Shown here: piece after piece, positions 50,407 to 59,442 of the stretch
How the letters are laid out: each line of letters opens with the position of its first letter
How positions within the stretch are numbered: the first letter of the stretch is position 1
Notes under the pieces: model-generated
Database searches by the model: none
What the model was told of the DNA's origin: nothing
The model's input: the letters and a program-made list of their open reading frames with translations, nothing else
Translations under genes and position numbers: made by a program
Source: Saxibacter everestensis
Lineage (GTDB): Bacteria; Actinomycetota; Actinomycetes; Actinomycetales; Brevibacteriaceae
Assembly: GCF_025787225.1 (NCBI RefSeq)
Contig: NZ_CP090958.1
Location: 372,001-436,000, forward strand
Direction of reading: 5' to 3'
Length of the DNA: 64,000 bases

Positions 50407-51846
50407 GTGACCCTTCGCCTCTATGACACAGCCCAGCGTTCCATTCGCGATTTCGTGCCGATCAACGAGGGGTCCGTAGGCATCTATGTCTGCGGCGCGA
50501 CAGTGCAGGGTGAGCCGCATATTGGCCACCTCCGAAGCGCAGTCGTCTTCGACCAATTGCGTCGCTGGCTGACGTACAAGGGGTACGACGTCACGCTGGT
50601 TCGCAACGTGACCGACATCGACGACAAGATCCTGTTGAACGCGCAGGCCGCTGGCAATCAGTGGTGGGCACATGCCTATCTCTACGAGCAGCAGTTCTCG
50701 GCGGCCTATGATGCGCTCGGCGTTCTGACGCCGACCTATGAGCCGCGCGCCACCGGGCACATCACCGAGATGATCGAGCTGATCCAGCGACTTATCGAGG
50801 CGGGCCATGCCTACCCTGCGCTGGACAACTCGGGCGACGTCTACTTCGATGCGAGGAGCTGGCCGGATTACGGGCGGCTGACCAGGCAGCAGCTCGACGA
50901 CATGGAACCGGCCGTGGATTCCGCGCGCTCCGGGAAAAAGGATTCGCGCGACTTCGCGCTGTGGAAGGGGCACAAGTCGGGCGACCCCGGGACCGCCGCC
51001 TGGCCGACCCCCTGGGGACGTGGCCGTCCCGGCTGGCACCTCGAGTGCTCCGCCATGGTGACGAAGTACCTCGGACCGCATTTCGACATCCACGGGGGTG
51101 GCCTTGACCTCCGGTTCCCGCATCACGAGAACGAGCAGGCGCAGTCGCAGGCTGCCGGTGACCCGTTTGCCAACTACTGGATGCATTCCGGGCTGCTGAC
51201 GATTCACGGCGAGAAGATGTCGAAGTCGCTGGGTAACTCGTTGTTCGCCTCAGATCTGCTGCAACAGACCAGGCCGGTCGCGCTCCGCTACTACCTGGGC
51301 GGCGCACACTACCGGTCGAGTCTTGAGTACGGCGCCGATTCGATGGCCGAGGCCAATGCTGCGATGAGCCGGCTCGAAACGTTTGTGGCCCGGGCGGTCG
51401 ACCGTCTGCAGTTGGCGGACGACGAGATCCTGCGGCATTCCGGGGTCGCGCTTCCCGATGAGTTCGCCGCCGCAATGGATGACGACCTATCCGTCCCGGC
51501 GGCGCTAGCCGTCATTCATGAGCGCGTGCGGGCCGGCAACTCGGCATTCGACAGAAACGATGAGGACGGGCTGCGTTCCGCGCTCCTTGAGGTAGTCGCC
51601 ATGCTCGACATCCTTGGTTTGTCGCCGGTCGCCGCGGAGTGGGCCGGTACTGAAGGCAGCGAAAGTAATGGAATGAAGGCCGCATTGGATACTCTGGTAG
51701 CTGCGCAGCTGACGAAACGGGACGAAGCCCGGGCTGCGAAAGACTTTGCTACCGCCGATGCGATACGGGATTTGCTTGCGACCGCAGGAATCGTGATCGC
51801 AGATACGCCCCACGGCGCGAAATACACCGTGAAAGGTGAAAACTGA
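50407..51846 (+). CDS. cysS: Cysteine-tRNA ligase
   Basis: This 479-residue class I aminoacyl-tRNA synthetase attaches cysteine to tRNA(Cys). The zinc-binding Cys29 in VCGATV is followed by the HIGH motif at residues 37-40 (PHIGHLRS). ALWKGHK and the catalytic-loop KMSKS at residues 270-274 follow, and the C-terminal helical domain ends [12 protein letters not shown]. It is the housekeeping CysS rather than the mycothiol ligase MshC, which is shorter and lacks the C-terminal domain. The GTG at 50407 gives the family start. rlmB follows by 2 bp. Confidence 0.96.
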   Translation: MTLRLYDTAQRSIRDFVPINEGSVGIYVCGATVQGEPHIGHLRSAVVFDQLRRWLTYKGYDVTLVRNVTDIDDKILLNAQAAGNQWWAHAYLYEQQFSAAYDALGVLTPTYEPRATGHITEMIELIQRLIEAGHAYPALDNSGDVYFDARSWPDYGRLTRQQLDDMEPAVDSARSGKKDSRDFALWKGHKSGDPGTAAWPTPWGRGRPGWHLECSAMVTKYLGPHFDIHGGGLDLRFPHHENEQAQSQAAGDPFANYWMHSGLLTIHGEKMSKSLGNSLFASDLLQQTRPVALRYYLGGAHYRSSLEYGADSMAEANAAMSRLETFVARAVDRLQLADDEILRHSGVALPDEFAAAMDDDLSVPAALAVIHERVRAGNSAFDRNDEDGLRSALLEVVAMLDILGLSPVAAEWAGTEGSESNGMKAALDTLVAAQLTKRDEARAAKDFATADAIRDLLATAGIVIADTPHGAKYTVKGEN

Positions 51847-51848
51847 TA

Positions 51849-52838
51849 ATGCCGAAAAAACCACGCCCCGGTGCGGTCCGGAAAAGCAAGAAGGGCCCGA
51901 AGGTAGGGACTGGCGGACACAGCCGAAAGTCGCTGGAGGGCCGCGGCCCGACGCCGAAGGCAGTCGACCGTGAATACCACCCTGCCGGAAAACGGGCCGC
52001 CGCTGCGGCGAAATCTGCGGGTAAGACAACTGGGAAACCTGGCGCCAGGGATACCCGTCGGCCCGGTCCCGGTGGCTCCCGGGGTAGCAGGAAGACAACC
52101 TCGGTGGAGGTGGTCGCCGGCCGTAACGCTGTTGTCGAGGCATTGCGCGAGGGTATTCCGGCAACCGCGCTCTATGTCGCACATCAGATCGATGCCGACG
52201 ACCGGGTCAAGGAAGCCATCAGTATTGCCGGTGCAAAGGGTATTGCGCTGCTTGAGGCCTCGAAGATCGATCTGGACCGGCTGACCGACGGCTATTTCCA
52301 CCAGGGACTGGCCCTGCAGGTACCGGCCTACAAATACGCTCATCCGGAGGACCTCGTCGCCCGGGCGCTCAAGGCGGGCGAAGTTCCGCTCATCGTTGCG
52401 CTCGATGGCATCACCGATCCCCGCAACCTCGGCGCGATTATCAGGTCGACGGCGGCCTTCGGTGGTCACGGCGTTGTGGTGCCCGAGCGGCGCGCGGCCA
52501 GCGTGACGGCGTCCGCCTGGAAAACGTCGGCGGGCGCGGCGGCACGAATCCCGGTGGCCAAGGCCGCCAACCTGACCAGGACTCTGCAGGCCTACAAGAG
52601 CCAGGGATTGTTCGTGCTTGGCCTGGACATGGCAGGGGACGTGGAGTTGCCCTCGCTGGAGCTCGGCCGGGAACCTGTCGTCATCGTCGTCGGCTCGGAA
52701 GGCAAGGGGCTCGGTCGGCTTGTCCGGGAAACCTGCGACCAGATTGTTTCGATTCCGATCGCTGCAACAACTGAATCGCTGAATGCGGGAATCGCCGCCG
52801 GCGTCACGCTGTACGAGGTGGCGCGCAGCCGCGCCTAG
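51849..52838 (+). CDS. rlmB: 23S rRNA (guanosine-2'-O-)-methyltransferase RlmB
   Basis: This 329-residue SpoU-class trefoil-knot methyltransferase starts with about 85 disordered basic residues ([20 protein letters not shown]). The substrate-binding domain follows ([20 protein letters not shown]). The SpoU core has [34 protein letters not shown] and [16 protein letters not shown], the three SpoU motifs. The basic N-terminal extension is common in actinobacteria. Coupling with cysS is conserved in Mycobacteriales. Confidence 0.93.
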   Translation: MPKKPRPGAVRKSKKGPKVGTGGHSRKSLEGRGPTPKAVDREYHPAGKRAAAAAKSAGKTTGKPGARDTRRPGPGGSRGSRKTTSVEVVAGRNAVVEALREGIPATALYVAHQIDADDRVKEAISIAGAKGIALLEASKIDLDRLTDGYFHQGLALQVPAYKYAHPEDLVARALKAGEVPLIVALDGITDPRNLGAIIRSTAAFGGHGVVVPERRAASVTASAWKTSAGAAARIPVAKAANLTRTLQAYKSQGLFVLGLDMAGDVELPSLELGREPVVIVVGSEGKGLGRLVRETCDQIVSIPIAATTESLNAGIAAGVTLYEVARSRA

Positions 52839-52968
52839 GGAATCTGACCGGGCCTCACGCCAAGTGGGTACGGTGAGTACGGGTGGCCAGGCACTGCGGG
52901 CATGCGGGTCGGCGCGCCAAACGCTGAGGTTTAGCGCCACGAATACTGAGGTTCGGCGCCACGAATGC

Positions 52969-53002
52969 CGGAAGGGCGGGAGAATGTTCTCCCGCCCTTC
53001 CG
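52969..53002. terminator. Bidirectional terminator between rlmB and the MFS gene
   Basis: The perfect 16-bp arms CGGAAGGGCGGGAGAA and TTCTCCCGCCCTTCCG are separated by two bases and lie between converging genes. Two copies of a 25-bp-period unit (CTGAGGTT..GCGCCACGAAT) precede the hairpin at about 52922-52968. Confidence 0.8.
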
Positions 53003-53020
53003 CTGTTGAGCCTTGCCGGC

Positions 53021-54400
53021 TCAGCGCTCCTTGCCGACCTTGCCGATCAGGTCGGTTTCGATAGCGGTTTCGTCGTCTGCCTTCGGGGCCGCCTTCAGGG
53101 CGACCGCGAGCAGGCCTGCGAGGACCATCACGACGCCGACCACCCAGAGGCCGGACTTCTGGTCGCCGGTGAGGTCCGCCAGCCAGCCGGTGATGTACGG
53201 AGCCAGGAAGCCCGCGCTGTTGCCGACCGAGTTGATCAGGGCGATGCCGGCTGCTGCGCCGACTCCGGAGAGGAACATCGTGGGGAGCGCCCAGAAGTTC
53301 GGCAACGCACCGCAGATGCCGATCGCACACACCGATACAGCAATCATGGCGGTAAACGGAGAGTCCATGTAGAGCGCGATTGGGATCGCGACACCGCCGA
53401 CCATTGACGGAAGCGCCACATGCCAGACTCGTTCGCGGGTCTTGTCGCCGTGCCGCGACCACAGCACCATCGATATCGCGCCGAACACGTACGGCACGGC
53501 GGTGATCAGTCCCTGCTGGAAAATGTTGAAATCGGTGCCGTACTGCTCTGAGAAGCCATCGATGATGGTCGGCAGGAAGAAGCTCAGGGCATAGAGGCCG
53601 TAGACCGCGCCGAAGTAAACAAATGCCAGCGCCCACACGCGCGGCTGGGTGAGGGAGCGCCGCATCGGGTAGTGGTAGCGGGCCGAGGTCTGTGACTCCT
53701 CGTTGTCCATCTCACGGGTGAGCCACTCGCGTTCCTCCGGCTGCAGCCACTTGGCGTCCTTGGGGCGGTCCGTCAGGTAGAACCAGCAGACGACGCCGAT
53801 CAGGATTGCCGGGATGCCCTCGATCAGGAACATGAACCGCCAACCCGCCAGACCCCACCAGAGGTTGTGGCCCTGCTCGATCAGTATGGCGGACAGAGGC
53901 GCGCCGAGAATGGTGGAGAACGGGATGGCCAGCATGAACAGGGCGGTGGCCTTCGCACGTTCCCGCTTCGGGAACCAAAAGGTCAGGTACAGGATGATGC
54001 CCGGGAAGAACCCGGCTTCGGCGATTCCGAGTAGGAAACGAAGTCCATACAGCGTGCCTGCATTCGGCACGAAGGCCATCGCGGCGGCCACGATGCCCCA
54101 GCTGACCATGATCCTGGCGATCCACCTGCGCGCCCCGAACCGATGCAGCGCGATGTTGCTCGGCACCTCGAGCAGCAGGTACCCGACGAAGAAGACTCCG
54201 GAGGCAAGGCCGAACATGGCGTTCGTCAGGCCGAGGTCCTCGTTCATGCCGTTCGGACCGGCAAAGCCGATGTTCGTGCGATCCAGGTAATTAATGAAGT
54301 AGAGGACGGCGAGGAAAGGGGTCAGGCGGAGGGCGACCTTCCGCATTACCCTTTTCCGCATCGCCGGATCTTCCGTCGGTAGGGCGGACGGCTGGGACAT
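53021..54400 (-). CDS. MFS transporter, anion:cation symporter family
   Basis: This 459-residue transporter with 12 helices has the ACS-family signatures VLYFINYLDRTNIGFAGP and GVFFVGYLLLEVPSNIALHR. The motif FFPGIILYLTFWFPKRERAK lies in the first half and YITGWLADLTGD near the end. Members import sugar acids, tartrate, phthalate or nicotinate. The ATG at 54400 is standard. An SDR gene in the same direction lies 319 bp upstream across a repeat-rich gap, suggesting a linked catabolic function. The substrate is unknown. Confidence 0.88.
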   Translation of the reverse strand: MSQPSALPTEDPAMRKRVMRKVALRLTPFLAVLYFINYLDRTNIGFAGPNGMNEDLGLTNAMFGLASGVFFVGYLLLEVPSNIALHRFGARRWIARIMVSWGIVAAAMAFVPNAGTLYGLRFLLGIAEAGFFPGIILYLTFWFPKRERAKATALFMLAIPFSTILGAPLSAILIEQGHNLWWGLAGWRFMFLIEGIPAILIGVVCWFYLTDRPKDAKWLQPEEREWLTREMDNEESQTSARYHYPMRRSLTQPRVWALAFVYFGAVYGLYALSFFLPTIIDGFSEQYGTDFNIFQQGLITAVPYVFGAISMVLWSRHGDKTRERVWHVALPSMVGGVAIPIALYMDSPFTAMIAVSVCAIGICGALPNFWALPTMFLSGVGAAAGIALINSVGNSAGFLAPYITGWLADLTGDQKSGLWVVGVVMVLAGLLAVALKAAPKADDETAIETDLIGKVGKER

Positions 54401-54719
54401 GATTCTCCTCGCTGAGAACGGGATCGGGGGACAGCAGAAGTAATCAAACTCCTAATGCTCACCGGTTGACCAGTGTTGTCCAGAATGCGGACAGTTTTGC
54501 CTGGATTCGGCGCGCGGACCAGCGGCACCCTGGCCGCAGCCGAGAATTGCAGCCGCTAGCACCATTCAGGGCTGGAAATCGGCTCGAATCGTGAGATATC
54601 GACCCGGCTTAAGGGCTCAGTTCCTGCAAAAGTGCCGCGACGAAAGCGCCGCGGCAACCAAGGCGCCGCGACGACGAAGGCGCCGCGACGAAAGCGCCGC
54701 GACGACGAAGGCGCCGCCG
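54401..54719. repeat. Gap with GCGCCGCGACGA tandem repeats
   Basis: This 319-bp gap has no gene. From about 54632 to 54718 it consists of five or six degenerate 14-17-bp units built on GCGCCGCGACGA(A/CGAAG), ending at the SDR stop codon. A GTTGTCCAGAATGCGGACAG imperfect palindrome lies at about 54475-54494. It could mark the MFS promoter region, but no -10 box is clear. Confidence 0.6.
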
Positions 54720-55505
54720 TTAGACCTTGGGCTCGAACCGTCCGTCGTTCGCCATCCAGCCGCCATCCACGAGTTGTGACGAGCCCGTGACGTAGGAGCT
54801 GGCATCTGAGGCCAGGAACGCGACCGCTCCGGCGATCTCGTGTGGCTTGGCCCAACGCTTCAGCGCGCTCTTGTTGGCGTAGGCGTCCCACCACTCGGTG
54901 TCGTTCTTGATCTGTGTGGTCAGCGGGGTCTCGAACGAGCCTGGCAGGATTGCGTTGACCCGGACACCCTGGGTGCCCAGTTCGGTCGCCATCGTCTTGG
55001 TGAGCTGCACGACCCCGGCCTTCGCGGCCGCGTAGATTCCCTGTCCGGGTTCCACCACGAGCGCGCGGAAACTCGCGAAGGTGACGATGCTGCCTTTTCC
55101 GTTGGCCGCCATCGTCGCGCCGAAGGCCTTCATCAGCCGGTACGTGCCCTTGAGGTTGATGTCGATGACCCGGTCGAAGTCGTCCTCGGTGGTGTCCAAC
55201 AGCCGCTTCCGGGCGTTGTATCCCGGCGTGATCACCAATACCTCGGCGTCCTGGTGCTCCCGGGCCGCGGCCTCAACGGTGGCGGTATCGGTGACGTCGA
55301 TGGCTAGTGGGCTCGCGGTGCCACCGGCTTCCTGGATCAGTCGAACTGTGTCGGCCGCGCCCTCAACATTGAGATCGGCCACTATGACCTCGGCGCCAAA
55401 ATCGGCCAGGCCGAGCGCGCTGGCCTGACCGAGCCCTGACCCGGAGCCCACCACGACCGCTTTGCGTCCGGTCAGGTCGAAAAGATCCTTGATATTGGGG
55501 CTCAT
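54720..55505 (-). CDS. SDR-family oxidoreductase
   Basis: This 261-residue classical short-chain dehydrogenase has a modified cofactor loop VGSGSGLG in place of TGxxxGIG, and the cofactor-binding ADLNVEG. LVITPGYNARKR stands where NNAG is usual. The active-site Ser is in VTFASFRALVVEPG, followed by YAAAK. The end SSYVTGSSQLVDGGW is typical. The NAG-to-PGY change is uncommon. It lies upstream of the MFS transporter in the same direction. The substrate is probably a polyol or hydroxy acid, which is inference. Confidence 0.88.
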   Translation of the reverse strand: MSPNIKDLFDLTGRKAVVVGSGSGLGQASALGLADFGAEVIVADLNVEGAADTVRLIQEAGGTASPLAIDVTDTATVEAAAREHQDAEVLVITPGYNARKRLLDTTEDDFDRVIDINLKGTYRLMKAFGATMAANGKGSIVTFASFRALVVEPGQGIYAAAKAGVVQLTKTMATELGTQGVRVNAILPGSFETPLTTQIKNDTEWWDAYANKSALKRWAKPHEIAGAVAFLASDASSYVTGSSQLVDGGWMANDGRFEPKV

Positions 55506-55609
55506 GCGAGGGTTCTCCTTATGAATGCTGATTCTTAAGCCTGCCGTCAGGTTCCGACAGCCCGAAGGTGAGACGAAGTCTTGCTGCTTGAGACCTTAGC
55601 CGGTGTTCG

Positions 55610-56884
55610 CTAGTCGAGTTCTTCCGGGTGGCGACTGCTTTGCGGAATGGCCTGTGTCGCGGTGCCGATAAAAGAAGCCTCGTCGCGACGATGCGCCAGC
55701 ACTTCACTGATGTAGGACTGGACGGCTTCATCGAGCGGGATGTCGCGCATTTCCCTCTCGGCCAGCAACCAGCGGTGCTCAAGGACCTCATGGAAGATCT
55801 CGGCCGGCTCGAGCTTCCGGGAAAGCTCGCGCGGCACCGCGTGGATGACGGGTTCGAAGACCCGGGTCAGCCACTGATGGGCGACGAGTTCTTCGTCGGC
55901 GGCCTGCTGATCGGTTGCCGCGCGGTAGCTGTCCAAATCGTTGAGCAACCGGCGCGCCTGGTTCTCCTGGGCGTCCAGGCCGGTGAGCCGAATCAAACGG
56001 CGCTGATGATGTCCGGCGTCGACGACCTTGGGCTGCAACTGAACGGTCGTGCCGTCAAAGTCGGTCGTGATCGCAAGTTCGCCGACATCGAAGCCGAGTT
56101 CGTTGAGCCGGCGGACCCTGGCATCCACCCGCCACCGCTCTTCGGACGCGAAGGACTCGCTGCCGGTGAGCTCTGCCCAGAGCGTGCGGTAGCGGGTGAT
56201 GATCAATTCGCTGATCGGCAGCGGGTCGAGGTCCTCGTCGGCGAGGCCGCCGGCCTGCAGATCGAAGAACTCGCCGGCGATATTCACCCGGGCGATTTCG
56301 AGGTCGTGTTCGCGCTGCCCATCCGAAAGGGTGTCGTGCAGTTCGCCGGTTTCGGCGTCCACCAGGTAGGCAGCGAAAGACCCCGCGTCCCGCCGGAACA
56401 GGGTGTTGGACAGCGACACGTCACCCCAGAAGAACCCGACCAGGTGCAACCTGACCAGCAGGACTGCCAGAGCGTCGACGAGCCGTGTCGCGGTATCCGG
56501 TCGCAGCGTCTGTGAGTAAAGCGCCCGGTAGGGCAGCGAGAACTTCAAATGCCTGGTCACCAGGGCGCATTCGAGCTCCTCGCCGTTGACATCGCGGCGA
56601 CCGGTGATCACTGCGGCCGGCTGCACGCAGGGCACGTCCAGCCGGTTCAGCAGCCGAAGGAGCTGGTACTCGTGGCGGGCATAGTGCTCCCGGGTTTCCT
56701 TGACGGCGACGACCTGGCCGGAGAGGCCGACGAATCGCACGGTGTGGCGGGAGATACCGCGGGGCAGCCCCACGAGCACTGATTCCGGCCAGTCCTCCAA
56801 CGGCAGGTTCCAGGGCAGATCCAATAAGGCGGGGTCGGGCGCAACCGCCGTTATATTGAGCGCCAGAGGTGCCGAAATCGCCAT
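55610..56884 (-). CDS. DUF4032 kinase-like protein
   Basis: This 424-residue protein has an N-terminal lipopolysaccharide-kinase/RIO-like fold, with VVAVKETREHYARHEYQLL (lysine and helix C). The catalytic-loop-like FFWGDVSLSNTLF and the metal-binding-like YLVDAETGE follow. The C-terminal DUF4032 domain begins after residue 200. It is conserved in actinobacteria and presumably phosphorylates a small molecule or protein; the target is unknown. The ATG at 56884 follows AAAGG. The upstream ABC ATPase gene is separated by 220 bp with a hairpin. Confidence 0.82.
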   Translation of the reverse strand: MAISAPLALNITAVAPDPALLDLPWNLPLEDWPESVLVGLPRGISRHTVRFVGLSGQVVAVKETREHYARHEYQLLRLLNRLDVPCVQPAAVITGRRDVNGEELECALVTRHLKFSLPYRALYSQTLRPDTATRLVDALAVLLVRLHLVGFFWGDVSLSNTLFRRDAGSFAAYLVDAETGELHDTLSDGQREHDLEIARVNIAGEFFDLQAGGLADEDLDPLPISELIITRYRTLWAELTGSESFASEERWRVDARVRRLNELGFDVGELAITTDFDGTTVQLQPKVVDAGHHQRRLIRLTGLDAQENQARRLLNDLDSYRAATDQQAADEELVAHQWLTRVFEPVIHAVPRELSRKLEPAEIFHEVLEHRWLLAEREMRDIPLDEAVQSYISEVLAHRRDEASFIGTATQAIPQSSRHPEELD

Positions 56885-57009
56885 ACCTTTGAGCCTACGT
56901 TCCTTGAGCGGTGGTGCTGGCCATTGACCATCATATTGTCGCTGCCCGATATTTACGCCGGCCGGCCGTTGGGCCGCACTGGCTACCCGCACGGCCGGCA
57001 CAACGACAA

Positions 57010-57043
57010 CGGGTGACGGACCAGGATTCAGGTCCGTCACCCG
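57010..57043 (-). terminator. Terminator downstream of the ABC ATPase gene
   Basis: The perfect 13-bp arms CGGGTGACGGACC and GGTCCGTCACCCG flank an 8-base loop (AGGATTCA), 62 bp after the ATPase stop on the minus strand. Confidence 0.75.
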
Positions 57044-57052
57044 ATGGGAGTC

Positions 57053-57122
57053 GGCGCTTAGTGCTGTCTAATCGCCGGAGCCGCGCCCCGACGCTTAGCG
57101 CGGTCTAGTCGCCGAGCCGTTC
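57053..57122. repeat. Duplicated 3' end of the ABC ATPase gene
   Basis: An imperfect 30-bp segment (CGCTTAG.GC.GTCTA.TCGCC) occurs twice, at about 57053-57083 and 57093-57122. The second copy contains the last codons and stop of the ATPase gene. Confidence 0.6.
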
Positions 57123-58187
57123 GCCGGTCACCGTGTCGAACAGGTGGACGTGCCCGGGTTCCGGAATGAACGCGATGGTGGCGCCCTTTTCCGGCGGACG
57201 GCGACCGTCAACCCGTGCGATCACTGGTGACTCGGTCTCTCCGTGCTTGGCCCGACCATAGATGTATGCATCGGCGCCCAGTTCCTCGACAACATCGACC
57301 TCGACCTGCAGTCCTTCGCCGGTCTCGCTGATGTTGAGGTCCTCAGGGCGGACACCCAGCGTGACCTTGTCGCTGCTGGCTTCTCCCAGCACGTCGCGAG
57401 GCACAGGGAACACGGCTCCGCCGAAGCTGACTCCGCCATCGACCTGCGGAAGTTCGATCAGGTTCATAGCCGGCGAGCCGATGAAGCCAGCGACGAAAAC
57501 GTTGTTCGGGTGGTCGTACATAGCCCGTGGCGTGTCGACCTGCTGGAGCTTGCCGTCCTTGAGCACAACGACCCGATCGCCCATCGTCATGGCCTCGGTC
57601 TGATCGTGGGTCACGTAGACGGTGGTCACGCCGAGCCGGCGCTGCAGTGACGCGATCTGGGTGCGGGTCTGAACCCGGAGCTTCGCGTCGAGGTTGGAGA
57701 GTGGCTCATCCATCAGGAAGACCTGTGGTTCGCGGACGATTGCCCGGCCCATCGCAACCCGCTGGCGCTGGCCGCCGGAGAGCGCCTTCGGCTTACGGTC
57801 CAGGTAATCCTCGAGGTCGAGGAGTTTAGCTGCGTCCCGGACGCGCTCCATTCGCTTTTCCTTCGGCACGCCGGCGATTTTGAGCGCAAAGCCCATGTTG
57901 TCGGCGACGCTCATATGCGGGTAGAGCGCATAGTTCTGGAAAACCATGGCGATGTCGCGGTCTTTTGGCGGTACATCGGTGACGTCGCGGTCGCCGATCA
58001 GAATCCGGCCGGAGTTGACGTCTTCGAGGCCGGCAAGCATTCGCAATGAGGTGGACTTCCCGCAACCTGACGGTCCGACCAGAACAAGGAACTCACCGTC
58101 GGCGACTTCGAGGTTCAGCTGGTCGACTGCGGGGCGGTCGCCGCCGGGGTACACCCGGGTTGCGGCGTCAAATGTGACAGTAGCCAT
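57105..58187 (-). CDS. ugpC: ABC transporter ATPase of the UgpC/MsmK type
   Basis: This 360-residue ATPase energises sugar or polyol importers. Walker A is GPSGCGKST, the Q-loop is VFQNYALYPHM and the signature is ALSGGQRQRVAMGRA. Walker B is VFLMDEPLSNLDAKLR and the switch His is in THDQTEAMT. A C-terminal OB-fold/TOBE regulatory domain begins at about residue 240 (GFIGSPAMNLIELP, LGVRPEDLNI). The ATG at 58187 is preceded by a TTG alternative two codons earlier. No permease or binding-protein gene is nearby, so it probably serves several distant importers, as MsmK/MsmX do. It is divergent from a LacI regulator. Confidence 0.9.
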   Translation of the reverse strand: MATVTFDAATRVYPGGDRPAVDQLNLEVADGEFLVLVGPSGCGKSTSLRMLAGLEDVNSGRILIGDRDVTDVPPKDRDIAMVFQNYALYPHMSVADNMGFALKIAGVPKEKRMERVRDAAKLLDLEDYLDRKPKALSGGQRQRVAMGRAIVREPQVFLMDEPLSNLDAKLRVQTRTQIASLQRRLGVTTVYVTHDQTEAMTMGDRVVVLKDGKLQQVDTPRAMYDHPNNVFVAGFIGSPAMNLIELPQVDGGVSFGGAVFPVPRDVLGEASSDKVTLGVRPEDLNISETGEGLQVEVDVVEELGADAYIYGRAKHGETESPVIARVDGRRPPEKGATIAFIPEPGHVHLFDTVTGERLGD

Positions 58188-58400
58188 GAGCAATCTGTCC
58201 CTTCACTGGCAGGTACGTGCCAGACGATCCGTTGTGATGGGTACCGGCAGTGCGCTTTTGCAATGCCGTCGGCTCAAAAAACTCGCCTTTGAGCCTTCTG
58301 ATCGTAATTGATTCCGATCGCTCACTGCCACAAAAACCCGAAACCAGTGAAGATTGCCACTATAAATTCTTACTAGCCGTGGGCCGCTACAGTGATTCCT

Positions 58401-59408
58401 ATGGACGTTCGGCTGCCCGATATCGCGGAAGAGGCAGGAGTTTCTCTTGCCACGGTCTCCCGGGTGCTTGGCGAACGGGGAAAGGTCGCGCCAGCTACGA
58501 GGGAAAAGGTCAGGGGCGCAATCGAGCGACTCGGCTACAACCGCTCGACGCTGCTGCAGCGGAGCACCGGCAGGATGGTCGGGCTGGTCGTGCCCGCCCA
58601 GCCCGAAAGCTGGCAGTCTGCGGCAATCCATGAGCTGTCCAGGCGCCTGGAAGACAACGACCTGTGTGTCGCCGTTGTTCTGGCCGGCGAGGGCTCCCGC
58701 CGGCTGAGTCATTTCGATTTGCTGATGAACGGATCGGTCGCGGCGATAGCGACGCCGGCGGTCGTTGACCGGCCCCCGGAGTTATCACGCAGCGTGCCGT
58801 TCGTTCGGCTGGGACTTACCGGCGAGAGTACGCCGGATGACGCAGGCAGCGGTGGGGTCGCCGCGCGGCTGGATGTTGCCGGAGCGCTGGAAATGGCCGT
58901 CCAGCATCTTGAAAGTCTCGGTCACCGCCGGATCGGCATGGTCTGTGACACCGAGGGGCCGGTCAGGGCCGAGTTGAGGTCCGCACTGCACCGGGTGCAC
59001 CCGACCAGGCTCGTCGACCCTGATATCGACCGATGGATTGTGCCGGCGCCCCGAACCGTCAGTGGAGGCCAGCGGGCGACACGTCAGTTGCTCGATGCGA
59101 CCTGCACCGCGCTGATCTGTCAAAGCCAGCTGCAGACGCACGGAGCCCTGTCAGCGATCAGGGAGCACCGGATGGCGGTTCCACGTGATGTTTCGCTGAT
59201 CGATTTTTCCGACAGTATCGGCGCGCAATTCGCCAATCCGCCGCTTAGCGTGCTGCGGCTGAATGCGGACCAAATCGCGCTAGCAATCAGCGAGCTGCTG
59301 ATCGCCAACCTTGAACCTGGTCAGGCTGCTCCGATCGCGGCTACAGAGACCCCCGAGCTGCCACTGGAACTGCTGGTCCGGGGCTCGACCGCGCGTACCC
59401 GCTTGTAA
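58401..59408 (+). CDS. LacI-family transcriptional regulator
   Basis: This 335-residue regulator has the N-terminal LacI helix-turn-helix (RLPDIAEEAGVSLATVSRVL), a hinge helix with LGYNRSTLL and a periplasmic-binding-protein-like sensor domain (GLVVPAQPESW, HLESLGHRRIGMVC, VPRDVSLIDFSD). The ATG at 58401 is 7 bp after TACAGT, suggesting a leaderless mRNA. It is divergent from the sugar-ABC ATPase gene and 34 bp upstream of a second LacI gene. It probably represses sugar-transport genes. Confidence 0.87.
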   Translation: MDVRLPDIAEEAGVSLATVSRVLGERGKVAPATREKVRGAIERLGYNRSTLLQRSTGRMVGLVVPAQPESWQSAAIHELSRRLEDNDLCVAVVLAGEGSRRLSHFDLLMNGSVAAIATPAVVDRPPELSRSVPFVRLGLTGESTPDDAGSGGVAARLDVAGALEMAVQHLESLGHRRIGMVCDTEGPVRAELRSALHRVHPTRLVDPDIDRWIVPAPRTVSGGQRATRQLLDATCTALICQSQLQTHGALSAIREHRMAVPRDVSLIDFSDSIGAQFANPPLSVLRLNADQIALAISELLIANLEPGQAAPIAATETPELPLELLVRGSTARTRL

Positions 59409-59442
59409 GCGGCCGCTCAGGCGGGTGCGATAACTTAAGGCA

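Noticed and set aside
51516-53636. 706-codon open frame on the minus strand across cysS, rlmB and the MFS gene
   Set aside because: It overlaps three secure genes in other frames and has the Arg/Gly/His-rich composition of a shadow frame.
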